NCBI RefSeq assembly: GCF_003837805.1
Contig: NZ_RQIT01000003.1
Coordinates: forward strand, 367,900 to 431,899
Direction: 5' to 3'
DNA from: Bradyrhizobium sp. RP6
Lineage (GTDB): Bacteria; Pseudomonadota; Alphaproteobacteria; Rhizobiales; Xanthobacteraceae
Length of the DNA: 64,000 nt
Position numbers and translations under genes: made by a program. The first letter of the stretch is position 1, and every line of letters starts with the position of its first letter. Of this stretch, positions 26,244 through 34,180 are shown one piece after another. A model generated the notes under the pieces. It had not been told where the DNA came from. It ran no database searches and worked only from the letters and a program-made list of their open reading frames with translations.

Positions 26244-26951
26244 TTACCGGCTCGCGGCTTGAGGGTCGTTCTTGATCAGATATCGCAGCAGCAGGACGCC
26301 GCCGCCGAGCTCGCGCATGCTCTCCAGCGTCAACGCGGTGATCGGCGCGCGCCGGTCGCTGTCCACCTCTGTCGAGTCGAACACGAAGGGTGCGCCTTTT
26401 GCGCCGTCGATTGCCGGGCTGAGGATCAGGTTGAACTCGTCGATGAGGCCGGCGCGCAGGAACGCGCCGTTGGCGACGCCGCCGCCCTCCACCAGCAGAC
26501 GCTTCACGCCCAGCTCGCGGGCGAGGATGTCCAGCGTCAGCGCCAGGTCGATCTCGGCTTTGCCGGCAAAGATGTAGGACACGCCCTCGCCGCGAAGGCC
26601 GGCGAGATGCGAATCCGGCACACGCTCGGTCAGCACGACCACGATCGGGTCGCCGCCGATGTCCGAGCGTCCCCAGCCGATCTTCCCCTGTGCATCGAGC
26701 ACGACGCCATAGGTTTTCGCATCGCGCCGCGCGAACCAGTTCTCGCGCGGGAATGTTGCCTCCGTCGTGGGATAGGGCTTGCCCTTGGCGAACTCCGCCC
26801 CGGTGACGCGGCCGATCACCCAGGCATCGCCGCCGAGCTCGTCATGGATCTTCTCGAACCAATCCGTGCCCGCCTCCTTCGGGCGCCAGCGGCTGGGATG
26901 CGTGCGGCCGTCGAGGCTGGAGTGCATCAGACAGATGACATACGGCTTCAT
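26244..26951 (-). CDS. RibD C-terminal / dihydrofolate-reductase-like protein
   Basis: A 235-residue NADPH-binding reductase-like protein starting MKPYVICLMHSSLDGRTHPSRW at 26951 after GGAGAATTGC. The family signature 'LGVKRLLVEGGGVANGAFLRAGLIDEFNLILSPAIDG' is near the C-terminus. RibD reductase domains reduce pyrimidine-type substrates, but stand-alone proteins of this type in Rhizobiales have no settled substrate. It lies between the heme-binding beta-barrel protein and the amine oxidase on the same strand with gaps of 9-19 bases. Confidence 0.83.
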   Translation of the reverse strand: MKPYVICLMHSSLDGRTHPSRWRPKEAGTDWFEKIHDELGGDAWVIGRVTGAEFAKGKPYPTTEATFPRENWFARRDAKTYGVVLDAQGKIGWGRSDIGGDPIVVVLTERVPDSHLAGLRGEGVSYIFAGKAEIDLALTLDILARELGVKRLLVEGGGVANGAFLRAGLIDEFNLILSPAIDGAKGAPFVFDSTEVDSDRRAPITALTLESMRELGGGVLLLRYLIKNDPQAASR

Positions 26952-26970
26952 GCAATTCTCCGGGTAGCGC

Positions 26971-27648
26971 TCAGGCCGCGGATCCACCGGCGGCTGCTGC
27001 ATTCTCCTTGGCGCGATCGTTGACGATCAGCGCCAGGGGATTGAGCTTTGGCGGCGCGACGAGCTGGAGCGTGTTGGTGTCGCGATGATTGAACGGCGCG
27101 CCGCGCACGAACAACTCGGTCTGGATCAGATAGGTCCAGCTGATGTCATCGTTGAAGGTGATGTCGCAGCGGTAGGCATCGGTGCGGAAGGCCTGTTCCA
27201 GGAAGTCGGTCGAGCAGATCCCGTAAGCGGTGTCGCCGCGTTTGGCCGTGACCGTGATTGTCCTGTCATCCGGCCCGGCCTTGCCCGACGCCAGCAGCAC
27301 CTGCCCGCGCGGGATCGCCAGCGTCTGCATGATCAGCCCGGTCGCGGGCTCCCAAAGCCAGTAGCCGACCTGGTCGTGAAAAGTGATGTCTTCCTCGGGC
27401 GTGTTGATGTGGATGTGATAGCGCAGACCGTACAGCAGCTGCGGGCCGTTGGCCTGGGGGTCGATCGGGTCCATGCGGATGCGCTCGATGAAGATTCGCC
27501 GCTCCGGCCCTTCCGCCTTCGGATTGATGTCGATGCCCTTGTCCGCCTGCCAGGTGCCGGCGAGCCGCCGCAGCGGGCCAAGATTGGCAAGGCCGTCTGG
27601 CGAGACGTCCTCGGGCTCGGTAAAGATATCGACGGGAATGGGGAGCAT
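26971..27648 (-). CDS. heme-binding beta-barrel (FABP/nitrobindin-like) protein
   Basis: A 225-residue protein with 'LGPLRRLAGTWQADKGIDINPKAEGPERRIFIERIRMDPIDPQANGPQLLYGLRYHIH' and 'FHDQVGYWLWEPATGLIMQTLAIPRGQVLLASGKA'. These match the order of motifs in the DUF1794/nitrobindin-like group: GTW near the N-terminus, an aromatic-rich centre and an IPRGQ strand. Such proteins bind heme or fatty-acid-like ligands in a 10-strand barrel. It is the first gene of the three-gene minus-strand cluster. Confidence 0.72.
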   Translation of the reverse strand: MLPIPVDIFTEPEDVSPDGLANLGPLRRLAGTWQADKGIDINPKAEGPERRIFIERIRMDPIDPQANGPQLLYGLRYHIHINTPEEDITFHDQVGYWLWEPATGLIMQTLAIPRGQVLLASGKAGPDDRTITVTAKRGDTAYGICSTDFLEQAFRTDAYRCDITFNDDISWTYLIQTELFVRGAPFNHRDTNTLQLVAPPKLNPLALIVNDRAKENAAAAGGSAA

Positions 27649-27817
27649 GGAGGCCTCGCGGGATTGCAGGGGCCAGCAATATCACAGCCAGGCGTGGCGT
27701 GAATTCAACTCATGCCCCGACAAGCGCCGGAGGCATTCGAGCCATGCGACGACGCTCGTTGCATTCCGTGCGCCGGCGGCCTGCGACGGAGCGCGGCCGC
27801 CGGTCCGCAGACTGCTC

Positions 27818-28066
27818 TCAAGCCGCTTCCGACATCGATCTCGCGCGCTGCTCGAGCACGCCGATCGTCGCGACCAGGTTATCGCGTCGTGTGCGCAGGT
27901 TGAGCGCGAGCAGCGGATAGGTCGGTTGGTTCACGTCGGATACCCTGGCCCGAGCTTCCTCCTCGAGGATGTCGGTGTTCAGGAGCCGAACGCGCCACCA
28001 CAAATCAGCGATCAATGCATCGAGCCGGAGTTCACCGGGAGCACCAGAACGGGACATTTTCTGCAT
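27818..28066 (-). CDS. small hypothetical protein
   Basis: An 82-residue protein started at ATG 28066 after GAGGCAAG (MQKMSRSGAPGELRLDALIADLWWRVRLLNTDILEEEARARVSD...). It is mostly helical with a conserved-looking 'LIADLWWRVRLLN' core. The frame runs on to 28354, across the promoter and the divergent start of the ECF sigma gene, so the longer form is rejected. Function unknown. Confidence 0.55.
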   Translation of the reverse strand: MQKMSRSGAPGELRLDALIADLWWRVRLLNTDILEEEARARVSDVNQPTYPLLALNLRTRRDNLVATIGVLEQRARSMSEAA

Positions 28067-28202
28067 CACTTGCCTCAACCTGAAACGGCCTCTCGCCGAG
28101 ACCTTGGCTTGGCTCCTGACTGAGCAAGCGGAGTGCCAGGATGGGCGGGTGCAGGGCATGCGCATCGGAACCAATCGGAACCAGCAATTGAGCATTTCAC
28201 GG

Positions 28203-28231
28203 TGATCTGGGGCCTGTTCCCGCTCGTTCTC
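28203..28231 (+). promoter_or_regulatory. candidate ECF promoter of the sigma/ChrR operon
   Basis: TGATCT (28203-28208), 17 bases, GTTCTC (28226-28231). Start codon 28260 is 28 bases further. The same hexamer, spacing and GTT form recur at 29580, 31985 and, on the minus strand, 31017-31045. A TGATCC-like -35 element is the known type for the Rhodobacter sigma-E / ChrR system. Confidence 0.6.
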
Positions 28232-28259
28232 AGCCACGGAGATCGCTTGTCGAGGCGCT

Positions 28260-28916
28260 ATGATCGCTGCTATCCGGGCTATAGATGTGCCAATCCGAGC
28301 TGAAGCTGGCGTGCCCCGGAGGGGTAAGGTGCGGCTTTTCATTGGTGCGAGCAAAGGGCCGAAGGCAAAGGTGGACTGGGCTGATTTGATCGGACGCGTT
28401 GCCTCTCACGGTGACCGGGCCGCTTTCAAGCGGCTATTCGAGCATTTCGCGCCCCGTATCAAGGGGCTGATGCAGAGAGCCGGTTGCAGCTCCGACGAGG
28501 CGGAAGAGATCGCCCAGAACGCCATGATTGCGGTGTGGCGGAAGGCGAGCCTTTTCGATCCCGCGACAGCGGGCGCAGCGGCCTGGATATTCACGATCGC
28601 GCGCAATCTGCGGATCGATTTATTCCGTCGCAGAGCGCGGGCAGACCGTCTGCGGGCCGATTCCGAGCTGCCCGACGCACCGGATCCGGCCGAACCGGCC
28701 GATGCCGCCATTTCGCGAGTGCAAGACGCCGCACGGATCGAGGCGGCCATCAAGCAGCTCTCGACAGAGCAATCCATGGTGGTGAGGCTGTCGTTCATCG
28801 AGGAGAGGACGCACCCTGAAATCGCGAGCCTGCTCGGTATTCCGCTCGGAACGGTCAAGTCGCGGATCAGGCTGGCGATGAACCGGTTGAGAGACATATT
28901 GGACGAAGAAGCATGA
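28260..28916 (+). CDS. rpoE: ECF RNA polymerase sigma factor, partner of ChrR
   Basis: A 218-residue ECF sigma factor. Region 2 is 'DRAAFKRLFEHFAPRIKGLMQRAGCSSDEAEEIAQNAMIAVWRKASLF' to 'AAWIFTIARNLRIDLFRRRAR', region 4 is 'IKQLSTEQSMVVRLSFIEERTHPEIASLLGIPLGTVKSRIRLAMNRLRDIL'. The ChrR-type anti-sigma gene follows with a 4-base overlap (ATGA), the standard pairing for the singlet-oxygen-responsive Rhodobacter sigma-E. The ATG at 28260 has GAGG five bases upstream; a GTG at 28371 (VDWADLIGRVAS) would give a shorter, more typical protein. A candidate promoter of the self-recognised type lies just upstream. Confidence 0.87.
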   Translation: MIAAIRAIDVPIRAEAGVPRRGKVRLFIGASKGPKAKVDWADLIGRVASHGDRAAFKRLFEHFAPRIKGLMQRAGCSSDEAEEIAQNAMIAVWRKASLFDPATAGAAAWIFTIARNLRIDLFRRRARADRLRADSELPDAPDPAEPADAAISRVQDAARIEAAIKQLSTEQSMVVRLSFIEERTHPEIASLLGIPLGTVKSRIRLAMNRLRDILDEEA

Positions 28917-29554
28917 CGATCAGCCACCATCCGCCCGAAGATCTTCTGGCCGATTTCGCGGCCGGCAAGCTGGAAGAGGCTCATCAGCTGGTTGTAGGAG
29001 TGCATGTGGCAGGTTGCACGCGGTGCGCCCGCTTTGTGCAAGCGATAGAGCAGCTTGCGGGAGCAACGCTAGAGGATTTCGAGCCGGTGCCGATCGCGCC
29101 GGATGCGTTCGACCGTGTGATGTCGCGAATTGACAACTCTCCGGAAGATGAAGCGGCGCCCCCTCCCGCGTCCGCCACCGACCATGATCTTCCGCCGGCA
29201 CTGCGAAAATATCGCATCGGCAAGCGCCGGCGCATCGCGCCGGGCCTGAGCATGCGGCCAATCGAGCTTTCCGGTTCGGGCAAGGCGCGCGCCTTTCTGC
29301 TTCGGTCCGCACCAGGTTCGCGCATGCTTGAACACACGCACACCGGCACCGAACTGACCCTCGTCCTCGAGGGCAGCTTCAGTCACGAGGGCGGACGCTT
29401 TGGTCCTGGTGATTTTGATTACGGTGATGATGAGATCGAGCATCGTCCCGTCGTTGGCGACGAAGGCCCGTGTGTCTGCCTGGTCGCAATGACCGGCGAC
29501 CTGCGCATGAACGGCTTTCTCGGCCGACTGATCGGGCCGTTCGTGCGACTTTGA
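28913..29554 (+). CDS. chrR: ChrR-family zinc anti-sigma factor
   Basis: A 213-residue cytoplasmic protein in two domains. The N-terminal zinc anti-sigma domain has H6, H31, C35 and C38 (HVAGCTRC), the same positions as in Rhodobacter sphaeroides ChrR. The C-terminal cupin has H141, H143, E147 and H177 ('LEHTHTGTELTLVLEGSFSHEGGRFGPGDF...IEH'), again in the same positions as the second metal site of ChrR. In Rhodobacter the cupin senses singlet oxygen and organic hydroperoxide and releases sigma-E. It overlaps the sigma gene by 4 bases. Confidence 0.9.
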   Translation: MTISHHPPEDLLADFAAGKLEEAHQLVVGVHVAGCTRCARFVQAIEQLAGATLEDFEPVPIAPDAFDRVMSRIDNSPEDEAAPPPASATDHDLPPALRKYRIGKRRRIAPGLSMRPIELSGSGKARAFLLRSAPGSRMLEHTHTGTELTLVLEGSFSHEGGRFGPGDFDYGDDEIEHRPVVGDEGPCVCLVAMTGDLRMNGFLGRLIGPFVRL

Positions 29555-29579
29555 TTTTCTCAAGTCCTTCTCCCGGGGG

Positions 29580-29608
29580 TGATCCAGACATGCGCCCGGA
29601 GCGTTTCG
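29580..29608 (+). promoter_or_regulatory. candidate ECF promoter of second sigma gene
   Basis: TGATCC (29580-29585), 17 bases, GTTTCG (29603-29608), with the start codon at 29634 and GGGAG before it. It fits the motif shared with 28203, 31985 and the minus-strand site at 31017-31045. Confidence 0.6.
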
Positions 29609-29633
29609 AAACAAACGCAAGGGAGACACGGAC

Positions 29634-30218
29634 ATGGCCGGTTCAAGTCTGGCGAGTCAGGTGCCGAGCGAGAGGCTGCCTGAGCTATTGGCGCGCGTTT
29701 CCGCAGGCGAGACACGTGCCTTCGCAGAGCTCCATACGCTGACACGAGATCGGCTGCGCAGGATAGCGCTGGCCGTTGGAGCCTCGCCTCACGACGTCGA
29801 CGATATCCTCCAGGAAACCTTTCTGAAGATCTGGCGCAACGCTGACCGGTTCGATGCCGGACGCGCCCCGGCGATGGCCTGGATGTCCGCGGTCGTCCGG
29901 AATGCCGCAATTGATCATCACCGGGCCAGAAGGCAGCCAACCTACGAACTGGACGAAGCGCTTTTGGTTCCGGCAGGAGCCGGCCCGTCTTCGATCGAGG
30001 ATTTCGACTACGCCAGTGCCGAACCGATTGCGCGCGGAGCATTGGCTCGTTTACCGGAAGATCGCCGCAGGCTGTTGGCTCTCGCTTATCTCGAAGGCGA
30101 GAGCCGCGCCAGCCTGTCACGGCGCTTCGGTGTGCCGGTCGGGACCATCAAGACCTGGCTACATCGAACCATTCTGGCGGTGCGCAAGGATTGCACTGCG
30201 GCATCGGCGGCGGCCTGA
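29634..30218 (+). CDS. second ECF RNA polymerase sigma factor
   Basis: A 194-residue ECF sigma factor, distinct from the ChrR-linked one. Region 2 is 'ETRAFAELHTLTRDRLRRIALAVGASPHDVDDILQETFLKIWRNADRFDAGRAPAMAWMSAVVRNAAIDHHRARR', region 4 is 'ALARLPEDRRRLLALAYLEGESRASLSRRFGVPVGTIKTWLHRTILAVRKDC', of the SigK-like sort. No anti-sigma gene is adjacent; the small protein encoded 15 bases downstream is the only candidate partner. Its own promoter seems to be of the ChrR-sigma type, making it a possible second tier in the cascade. Confidence 0.87.
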   Translation: MAGSSLASQVPSERLPELLARVSAGETRAFAELHTLTRDRLRRIALAVGASPHDVDDILQETFLKIWRNADRFDAGRAPAMAWMSAVVRNAAIDHHRARRQPTYELDEALLVPAGAGPSSIEDFDYASAEPIARGALARLPEDRRRLLALAYLEGESRASLSRRFGVPVGTIKTWLHRTILAVRKDCTAASAAA

Positions 30219-30233
30219 AGCCGGAGACCACGC

Positions 30234-30536
30234 ATGACCGCAGAGATCATCGCGTTTCCCAAGCAAGAGTGCGGGGACCGGCTCGTCTCTTCGATCGCAC
30301 GGCTCGAAGCGCTGTCGATCGATGTCGAACGTGTCGGAGCCGACGATCCCGGAGCCAGCCTCGATCAGCTGCTTGCCGCCATGGAGCGCATGAGCGATCA
30401 ACTCGTCGACCTCGCGAGCCTCTTGCTCGACGAAGATACGAAGCTGCAGGCTCAAAGCGCATTCCGATCCTTGTCCGGCAGGATCGCGGAAACCAGGGAG
30501 ACGTTCGACCTGATCGGACGGCGAAGAGATATCTAA
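30234..30536 (+). CDS. small hypothetical protein in the sigma-factor operon
   Basis: A 100-residue protein starting MTAEIIAFPKQECGDRLVSSIARLEALSIDVERVGADDPGASLDQLLAAMERMSDQLVDLASLL. It is soluble, acidic and almost all-helical, with coiled-coil-like spacing in residues 20-90. It starts 15 bases after the second sigma gene and is very likely co-transcribed. A regulator of the second sigma factor is possible but unsupported by a recognised domain. Confidence 0.68.
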   Translation: MTAEIIAFPKQECGDRLVSSIARLEALSIDVERVGADDPGASLDQLLAAMERMSDQLVDLASLLLDEDTKLQAQSAFRSLSGRIAETRETFDLIGRRRDI

Positions 30537-30562
30537 CTCAGCCTGGCACGCTTGTTCTCGGC

Positions 30563-30964
30563 TCAGTGTACCAGTTTTCGAGCGACGATGAATCCGATCC
30601 AGGCACTGACACCGGCGAGAAACGATCCCCAGCAAACGTCCGCAAGAGTCAGCCCGGTCGACCAATTCCGAAGGGTCGCCTGATTGGTGAGATCATAGGT
30701 CGCATAGCTGAAGCAGCCGAGCATCAGGCCGGACGTGAAAGCGCGTAGCGCACTCCCGTCTTGCTGCGCGGGCAGCACCGCGAACCAGATCAAACCGATG
30801 GGATACAGCAAGTAAAATGCTGCAGCGGCCGCCAGATTGGGCTCGCCGCGCAACATGTCGCCCAGCACCGGCCGGTAAAGCCGTTCGACCATGATCTTGA
30901 GCCAGACCATGTCGATTGCAACGAAGGTCAAGGCCACCGAAAGATAGGTGAAGAGAAGATTCAT
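30563..30964 (-). CDS. DUF2177 family membrane protein
   Basis: A 133-residue protein with four hydrophobic segments: 'LLFTYLSVALTFVAIDMVWL', 'AAAAFYLLYPIGLIWFAVL', 'LRAFTSGLMLGCFSYATYDL' and 'LTLADVCWGSFLAGVSAWIGFIVA'. 'YATYDLTNQATL' is the family signature. Members of DUF2177 occur in ECF-controlled lipid/photooxidative-stress clusters in alphaproteobacteria. Start at 30964 (MNLLFTYLS); the frame reaches 31036 but has no support. It has its own candidate ECF promoter. Confidence 0.85.
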   Translation of the reverse strand: MNLLFTYLSVALTFVAIDMVWLKIMVERLYRPVLGDMLRGEPNLAAAAAFYLLYPIGLIWFAVLPAQQDGSALRAFTSGLMLGCFSYATYDLTNQATLRNWSTGLTLADVCWGSFLAGVSAWIGFIVARKLVH

Positions 30965-31016
30965 GTCCGCGTTCCCGTCCGATTGCATCTGCCCGGCTTG
31001 TCGAACCCGGCACCGG

Positions 31017-31045
31017 ATTAACGACCGGCGAGCCACGCCGGATCA
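31017..31045 (-). promoter_or_regulatory. candidate ECF promoter of the DUF2177 gene
   Basis: Read on the minus strand this is TGATCC (31045-31040), 17 bases, GTTAAT (31022-31017), 53 bases before the DUF2177 start at 30964. It is the fourth copy of the motif in 3.9 kb, the only one on the minus strand, and the gene it precedes belongs to the same functional set. Confidence 0.55.
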
Positions 31046-31093
31046 TATCCGCACACTCGCGCCCGCTTGCGTGCAGTCAACAACCACCGGCCA

Positions 31094-31897
31094 TCAATGT
31101 GCGCGTTTCGGCGGCCACGGGAAGAATGCACTGGTACGCGCCTGATACTCCCGATAGCGGTCGCCGCGCGATTGCAGCATCTGCTCCTCGAGCGGGGGTA
31201 TCCCCGTCACATGCACGAGTATCCAGTACATGATCGCCGGCGCCGCCAGGCTGGCCCACCCCCAGGCGTATCCGGGCGAGAGCGCGATGACGGGGTAAGC
31301 CAGCCACCCCAGCCATTCGAAGAAATAGTTTGGATGACGCGACCATCGCCAAAGTCCGACATCGCAGACGAGACTGGCATTGGACGAGGAGAGCTTGAAC
31401 CGGCGCAATTGCTGGTCCGCCAATGCTTCACCAGCGACAGCCACCAGAATGATGACGACTCCGGCATAGTCCTGCGGCCGCAATCCAGGCTCGGGGGCGT
31501 GGGCTGCGAGGAAGATGGCGAACGGCAGCGGCACCGAGACCAGCGCCTGCGATTGCAGGAACAGGAACATCCGGCGAGGGGCCGCCGCCCCCCACTGCCG
31601 CGCATAGTTCGCGTAGCGCGGATCGTCGATGCCCGCCGCGGCGCGGCGCGCAATGTGCGTTCCAAGTCGCACCGACCAAAGCAACGCGAGCCCTGCGACG
31701 AGCACTCGGCGTGACGGCGTGCCAGCGTCGAGGGGCCACAGGGCGGCGACCGCGCCGACGAGGCCGGTCGCGTAGGACCAGATCGCATCGACCCATCCGG
31801 AGTTTCCCGTGCGCTGCTGAACGACCCAGGCCAGTCCCATCAAGAGGCAAAAGGCCAGCGCAATGCCGACTATGGCCTGAATATGCACAAAAACCAT
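31094..31897 (-). CDS. DUF1295 membrane protein (steroid 5-alpha-reductase/methyltransferase-like)
   Basis: A 267-residue membrane protein with about six hydrophobic segments. The C-terminal part 'GLWRWSRHPNYFFEWLGWLAYPVIALS' and 'TGIPPLEEQMLQSRGDRYREYQARTSAFFPWPP' is the signature of DUF1295 and of isoprenylcysteine methyltransferase/5-alpha-reductase-like proteins. Members are often adjacent to the CFA synthase/DUF1365/FAD cluster. Divergent from that operon; I see no TGATCC-type element on its strand, so its promoter is unidentified. Confidence 0.85.
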   Translation of the reverse strand: MVFVHIQAIVGIALAFCLLMGLAWVVQQRTGNSGWVDAIWSYATGLVGAVAALWPLDAGTPSRRVLVAGLALLWSVRLGTHIARRAAAGIDDPRYANYARQWGAAAPRRMFLFLQSQALVSVPLPFAIFLAAHAPEPGLRPQDYAGVVIILVAVAGEALADQQLRRFKLSSSNASLVCDVGLWRWSRHPNYFFEWLGWLAYPVIALSPGYAWGWASLAAPAIMYWILVHVTGIPPLEEQMLQSRGDRYREYQARTSAFFPWPPKRAH

Positions 31898-31984
31898 GCG
31901 TCACCAGAATTAACCTCTCCTCAATACGTCGGCTGCAGGAGCCGGTTTCGCGTTCGGCCGCGGGTCGGCCGATGATCCGAAGGG

Positions 31985-32013
31985 TGATCCGCGCCATCTC
32001 GCCGAACGTTTCC
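31985..32013 (+). promoter_or_regulatory. candidate ECF promoter of the FAD-DUF1365-CFA operon
   Basis: TGATCC (31985-31990), 17 bases, GTTTCC (32008-32013), 57 bases before the start at 32071. A second TGATCC at 31973-31978 lacks a matching downstream element. Further down, TACCGT (32035-32040) and ACGGTA (32045-32050) form an inverted repeat near the expected transcript start. Confidence 0.6.
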
Positions 32014-32070
32014 TCGCACAGTGACCGTTTCAAGTACCGTAGTGACGGTATCCAGTGGGGGCGACAGAGG

Positions 32071-33384
32071 ATGCGTTTGGCCGTGATCGGGACGGGAATT
32101 GCCGGCAATGCCGCCGCGTGGCTCCTGTCGAAACGCCATGCGGTGACGGTGTACGAGCGCGAGCTGCGCCCGGGCGGACATAGCCACACCGTTCGCGTCG
32201 ACTACGATGGCGAGGCCGTTGACGTCGATGTCGGCTTCATCGTGTTCAACGAGGCGAATTATCCGCAATTGACGGCGCTATTCGAGCGGCTGGGCGCGAG
32301 GACCGTCGAGACGTGCATGAGCTTCGCCATGTCCGCCGATCATGGCCGGTTCGAATGGCGGGGTGGCGGCGAGACCTTTCTGCAGACTGTTTGCGGCCTG
32401 TTTGCACAACCGCGCAACCTCTCATCGCCATCCTATCTTCGCATGCTGGCTGAGGTCCTGCGATTCAACAGGCAGAGCGCGGCGGACTTGCGCGCCGGCC
32501 GGCTGCACAACCTGACGCTGGGCGAGTATATGCGCAAGGAATCGTTCGGGCCTCGCTTATTCTCCGATTATCTCGGACCGATGGGGGCGGCCATCTGGTC
32601 GTCCTCGTCGGCCGACATTCTGTCCTTTCCTGCGGAAAACTTTGTCGCCTTCTTCGACAACCACCGGCTGCTGCACCTGGACCGGCCGCGCTGGCGTACC
32701 GTAGAGGGTGGCAGCCGGCGCTATGTCGACAAGCTCACCGCTATGTTCAAGGACAACATTCGGCTAGGCTGCGCCGTGACGTCGGTCAACAGAGCGGAGC
32801 ATGGCGTGACGGTCCGCGACAGTCATGGCGGTGTGGAGACTTACGACGGCGTTGTGATGGCCTGCCACAGCGATCAGACCTTGGCGGCGCTGCCGGATGC
32901 CGACGCCCAGGAGCGGTCCATTCTCGGCGCGATCAGGTATGCCCCGAACACCGTCTATCTGCACCGTGATCGCAATCTCATGCCCAAGCGCCGCCAGGCA
33001 TGGGCATCCTGGAACTTCCTGCAATGGCCACGACAAACACCCGTCCAGAGCGACGTCGCGGTGACCTATTGGATGAACCGACTGCAGGGCATAGACGAAA
33101 GCAGGCCATTGTTCGTCAGTCTCAACCCGCCCTTCGAGCCGGCGGCCCATCTGACGTTTGGAAAATTCAGCTTCGCCCATCCGCAATACGACCTGGCAGC
33201 GTTCGCGGCACAGCGACGGCTCCCGGCAATTCAGGGGCGCCGCCGGACGTGGTTCTGCGGCGCCTGGACCGGCTACGGCTTTCACGAGGATGGCTTACAG
33301 TCAGGCATCTCCGTTGCCGAGGCGCTCGGCGGCGAAGTTTCATGGCGTCAGTCGGCCCCCTTGCTGGTCCAAGCAGCCGAGTAG
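32071..33384 (+). CDS. FAD-dependent amine-oxidase-like protein of the CFA cluster
   Basis: A 437-residue protein starting MRLAVIGTGIAGNAAAW with the FAD dinucleotide motif G7-x-G9-x2-G12. Other landmarks are 'GGHSHTVRVDYDGEAVDVDVGFIVFNEANYPQL', 'YLGPMGAAIWSSSSADILSFPAENFVAFFDNHRLL' and 'FCGAWTGYGFHEDGLQSGISVAEAL'. This group precedes DUF1365 and CFA-synthase genes in many bacteria and belongs to the ChrR/sigma-E regulon of Rhodobacter, where the linked genes contribute to cyclopropane or furan fatty-acid chemistry. Start at 32071; an in-frame extension to 31711 crosses the divergent gene and is rejected. Confidence 0.88.
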   Translation: MRLAVIGTGIAGNAAAWLLSKRHAVTVYERELRPGGHSHTVRVDYDGEAVDVDVGFIVFNEANYPQLTALFERLGARTVETCMSFAMSADHGRFEWRGGGETFLQTVCGLFAQPRNLSSPSYLRMLAEVLRFNRQSAADLRAGRLHNLTLGEYMRKESFGPRLFSDYLGPMGAAIWSSSSADILSFPAENFVAFFDNHRLLHLDRPRWRTVEGGSRRYVDKLTAMFKDNIRLGCAVTSVNRAEHGVTVRDSHGGVETYDGVVMACHSDQTLAALPDADAQERSILGAIRYAPNTVYLHRDRNLMPKRRQAWASWNFLQWPRQTPVQSDVAVTYWMNRLQGIDESRPLFVSLNPPFEPAAHLTFGKFSFAHPQYDLAAFAAQRRLPAIQGRRRTWFCGAWTGYGFHEDGLQSGISVAEALGGEVSWRQSAPLLVQAAE

Positions 33385-33388
33385 CACG

Positions 33389-34177
33389 ATGGTCCGAACG
33401 AACCCGGCGAGAGCGGATAATGCGATAGCGCCCGCCGCGCTCTACTGCGGAAAAGTGATGCACGCGCGATGGCGGCCCGTGCAGCACAGGTTCAGCTATC
33501 GCGTGATGAGCCTGCTGATCGATCTCGACCGGTTGAACGAAGCAGACCGTCAGTCCAGGCTGTTTGGCGTCAATCGAGCAGCACTTTTCAGCTTCCACGA
33601 GCGCGATCACGGTGAAGGCAAGAGCCCGTGCCTCGGCCGGTACGTCCGAGGACTGGCAGCGGAGCGCGGCATCGATCTCTCCGGAGGCCGCATTCTCCTT
33701 CTCTGTTATCCCCGGGTTCTGGGCTACGTGTTCAACCCGCTTTCGGTCTATTTCTGCTATGGCGCGGCCGGCGATCTCGCGCTGATGATCTACGAGGTCC
33801 GCAACACCTTCGGAGAGATGCATTCCTACATCCTGCCCGTGCAAGATGCGCGACCAGGCTGTACAATACGACAAAGCCAGGCGAAGGAGTTTTACGTTTC
33901 ACCTTTCATGGAGATGGAGACGCATTACCGCTTCAGCATTTCTCCGCCCGAGCAAGATGTGAAGGTCAGAATCCTGCAGGCAAGCGAGCAGGGCGCGATG
34001 TTTGCGGCAGCGTTCCGCGGACGGCGCCACCCTCTGACCAGCCCCTCGCTATTGGCGACGCTGTTCGGTCTGCCCTTCCTGACTTTCAAGGTGATCGCAG
34101 CCATCCACTGGGAAGCGATGCGGCTTTGGCTGAAAGGTGCTCCGTACGTGCGCCGTTTGAAACAACGCGAGATTTGA
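33389..34177 (+). CDS. DUF1365 family protein
   Basis: A 262-residue protein starting MVRTNPARADNAIAPAALYCGKVMHARWRPVQHRFSYRVMSLLIDLD. The 'YRVMSLLIDLD', 'GYVFNPLSVYFCYG' and 'EVRNTFGEMHSYIL' segments are the family markers. It is four bases after the FAD protein and three bases before the methyltransferase, so one operon. The biochemical role is unsettled; the constant company with CFA synthase suggests lipid modification. Confidence 0.85.
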   Translation: MVRTNPARADNAIAPAALYCGKVMHARWRPVQHRFSYRVMSLLIDLDRLNEADRQSRLFGVNRAALFSFHERDHGEGKSPCLGRYVRGLAAERGIDLSGGRILLLCYPRVLGYVFNPLSVYFCYGAAGDLALMIYEVRNTFGEMHSYILPVQDARPGCTIRQSQAKEFYVSPFMEMETHYRFSISPPEQDVKVRILQASEQGAMFAAAFRGRRHPLTSPSLLATLFGLPFLTFKVIAAIHWEAMRLWLKGAPYVRRLKQREI

Positions 34178-34180
34178 ACC

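Noticed and set aside
31973..31978. A first TGATCC upstream of the FAD gene as a promoter element
   Set aside because: Seventeen bases further there is ATCTCG rather than GTT; the neighbouring copy at 31985 fits the shared pattern and this one does not.
31711..32070. Upstream extension of the FAD protein gene
   Set aside because: The frame is open but overlaps the divergent DUF1295 gene and the promoter motif; the FAD motif begins directly at the ATG at 32071.
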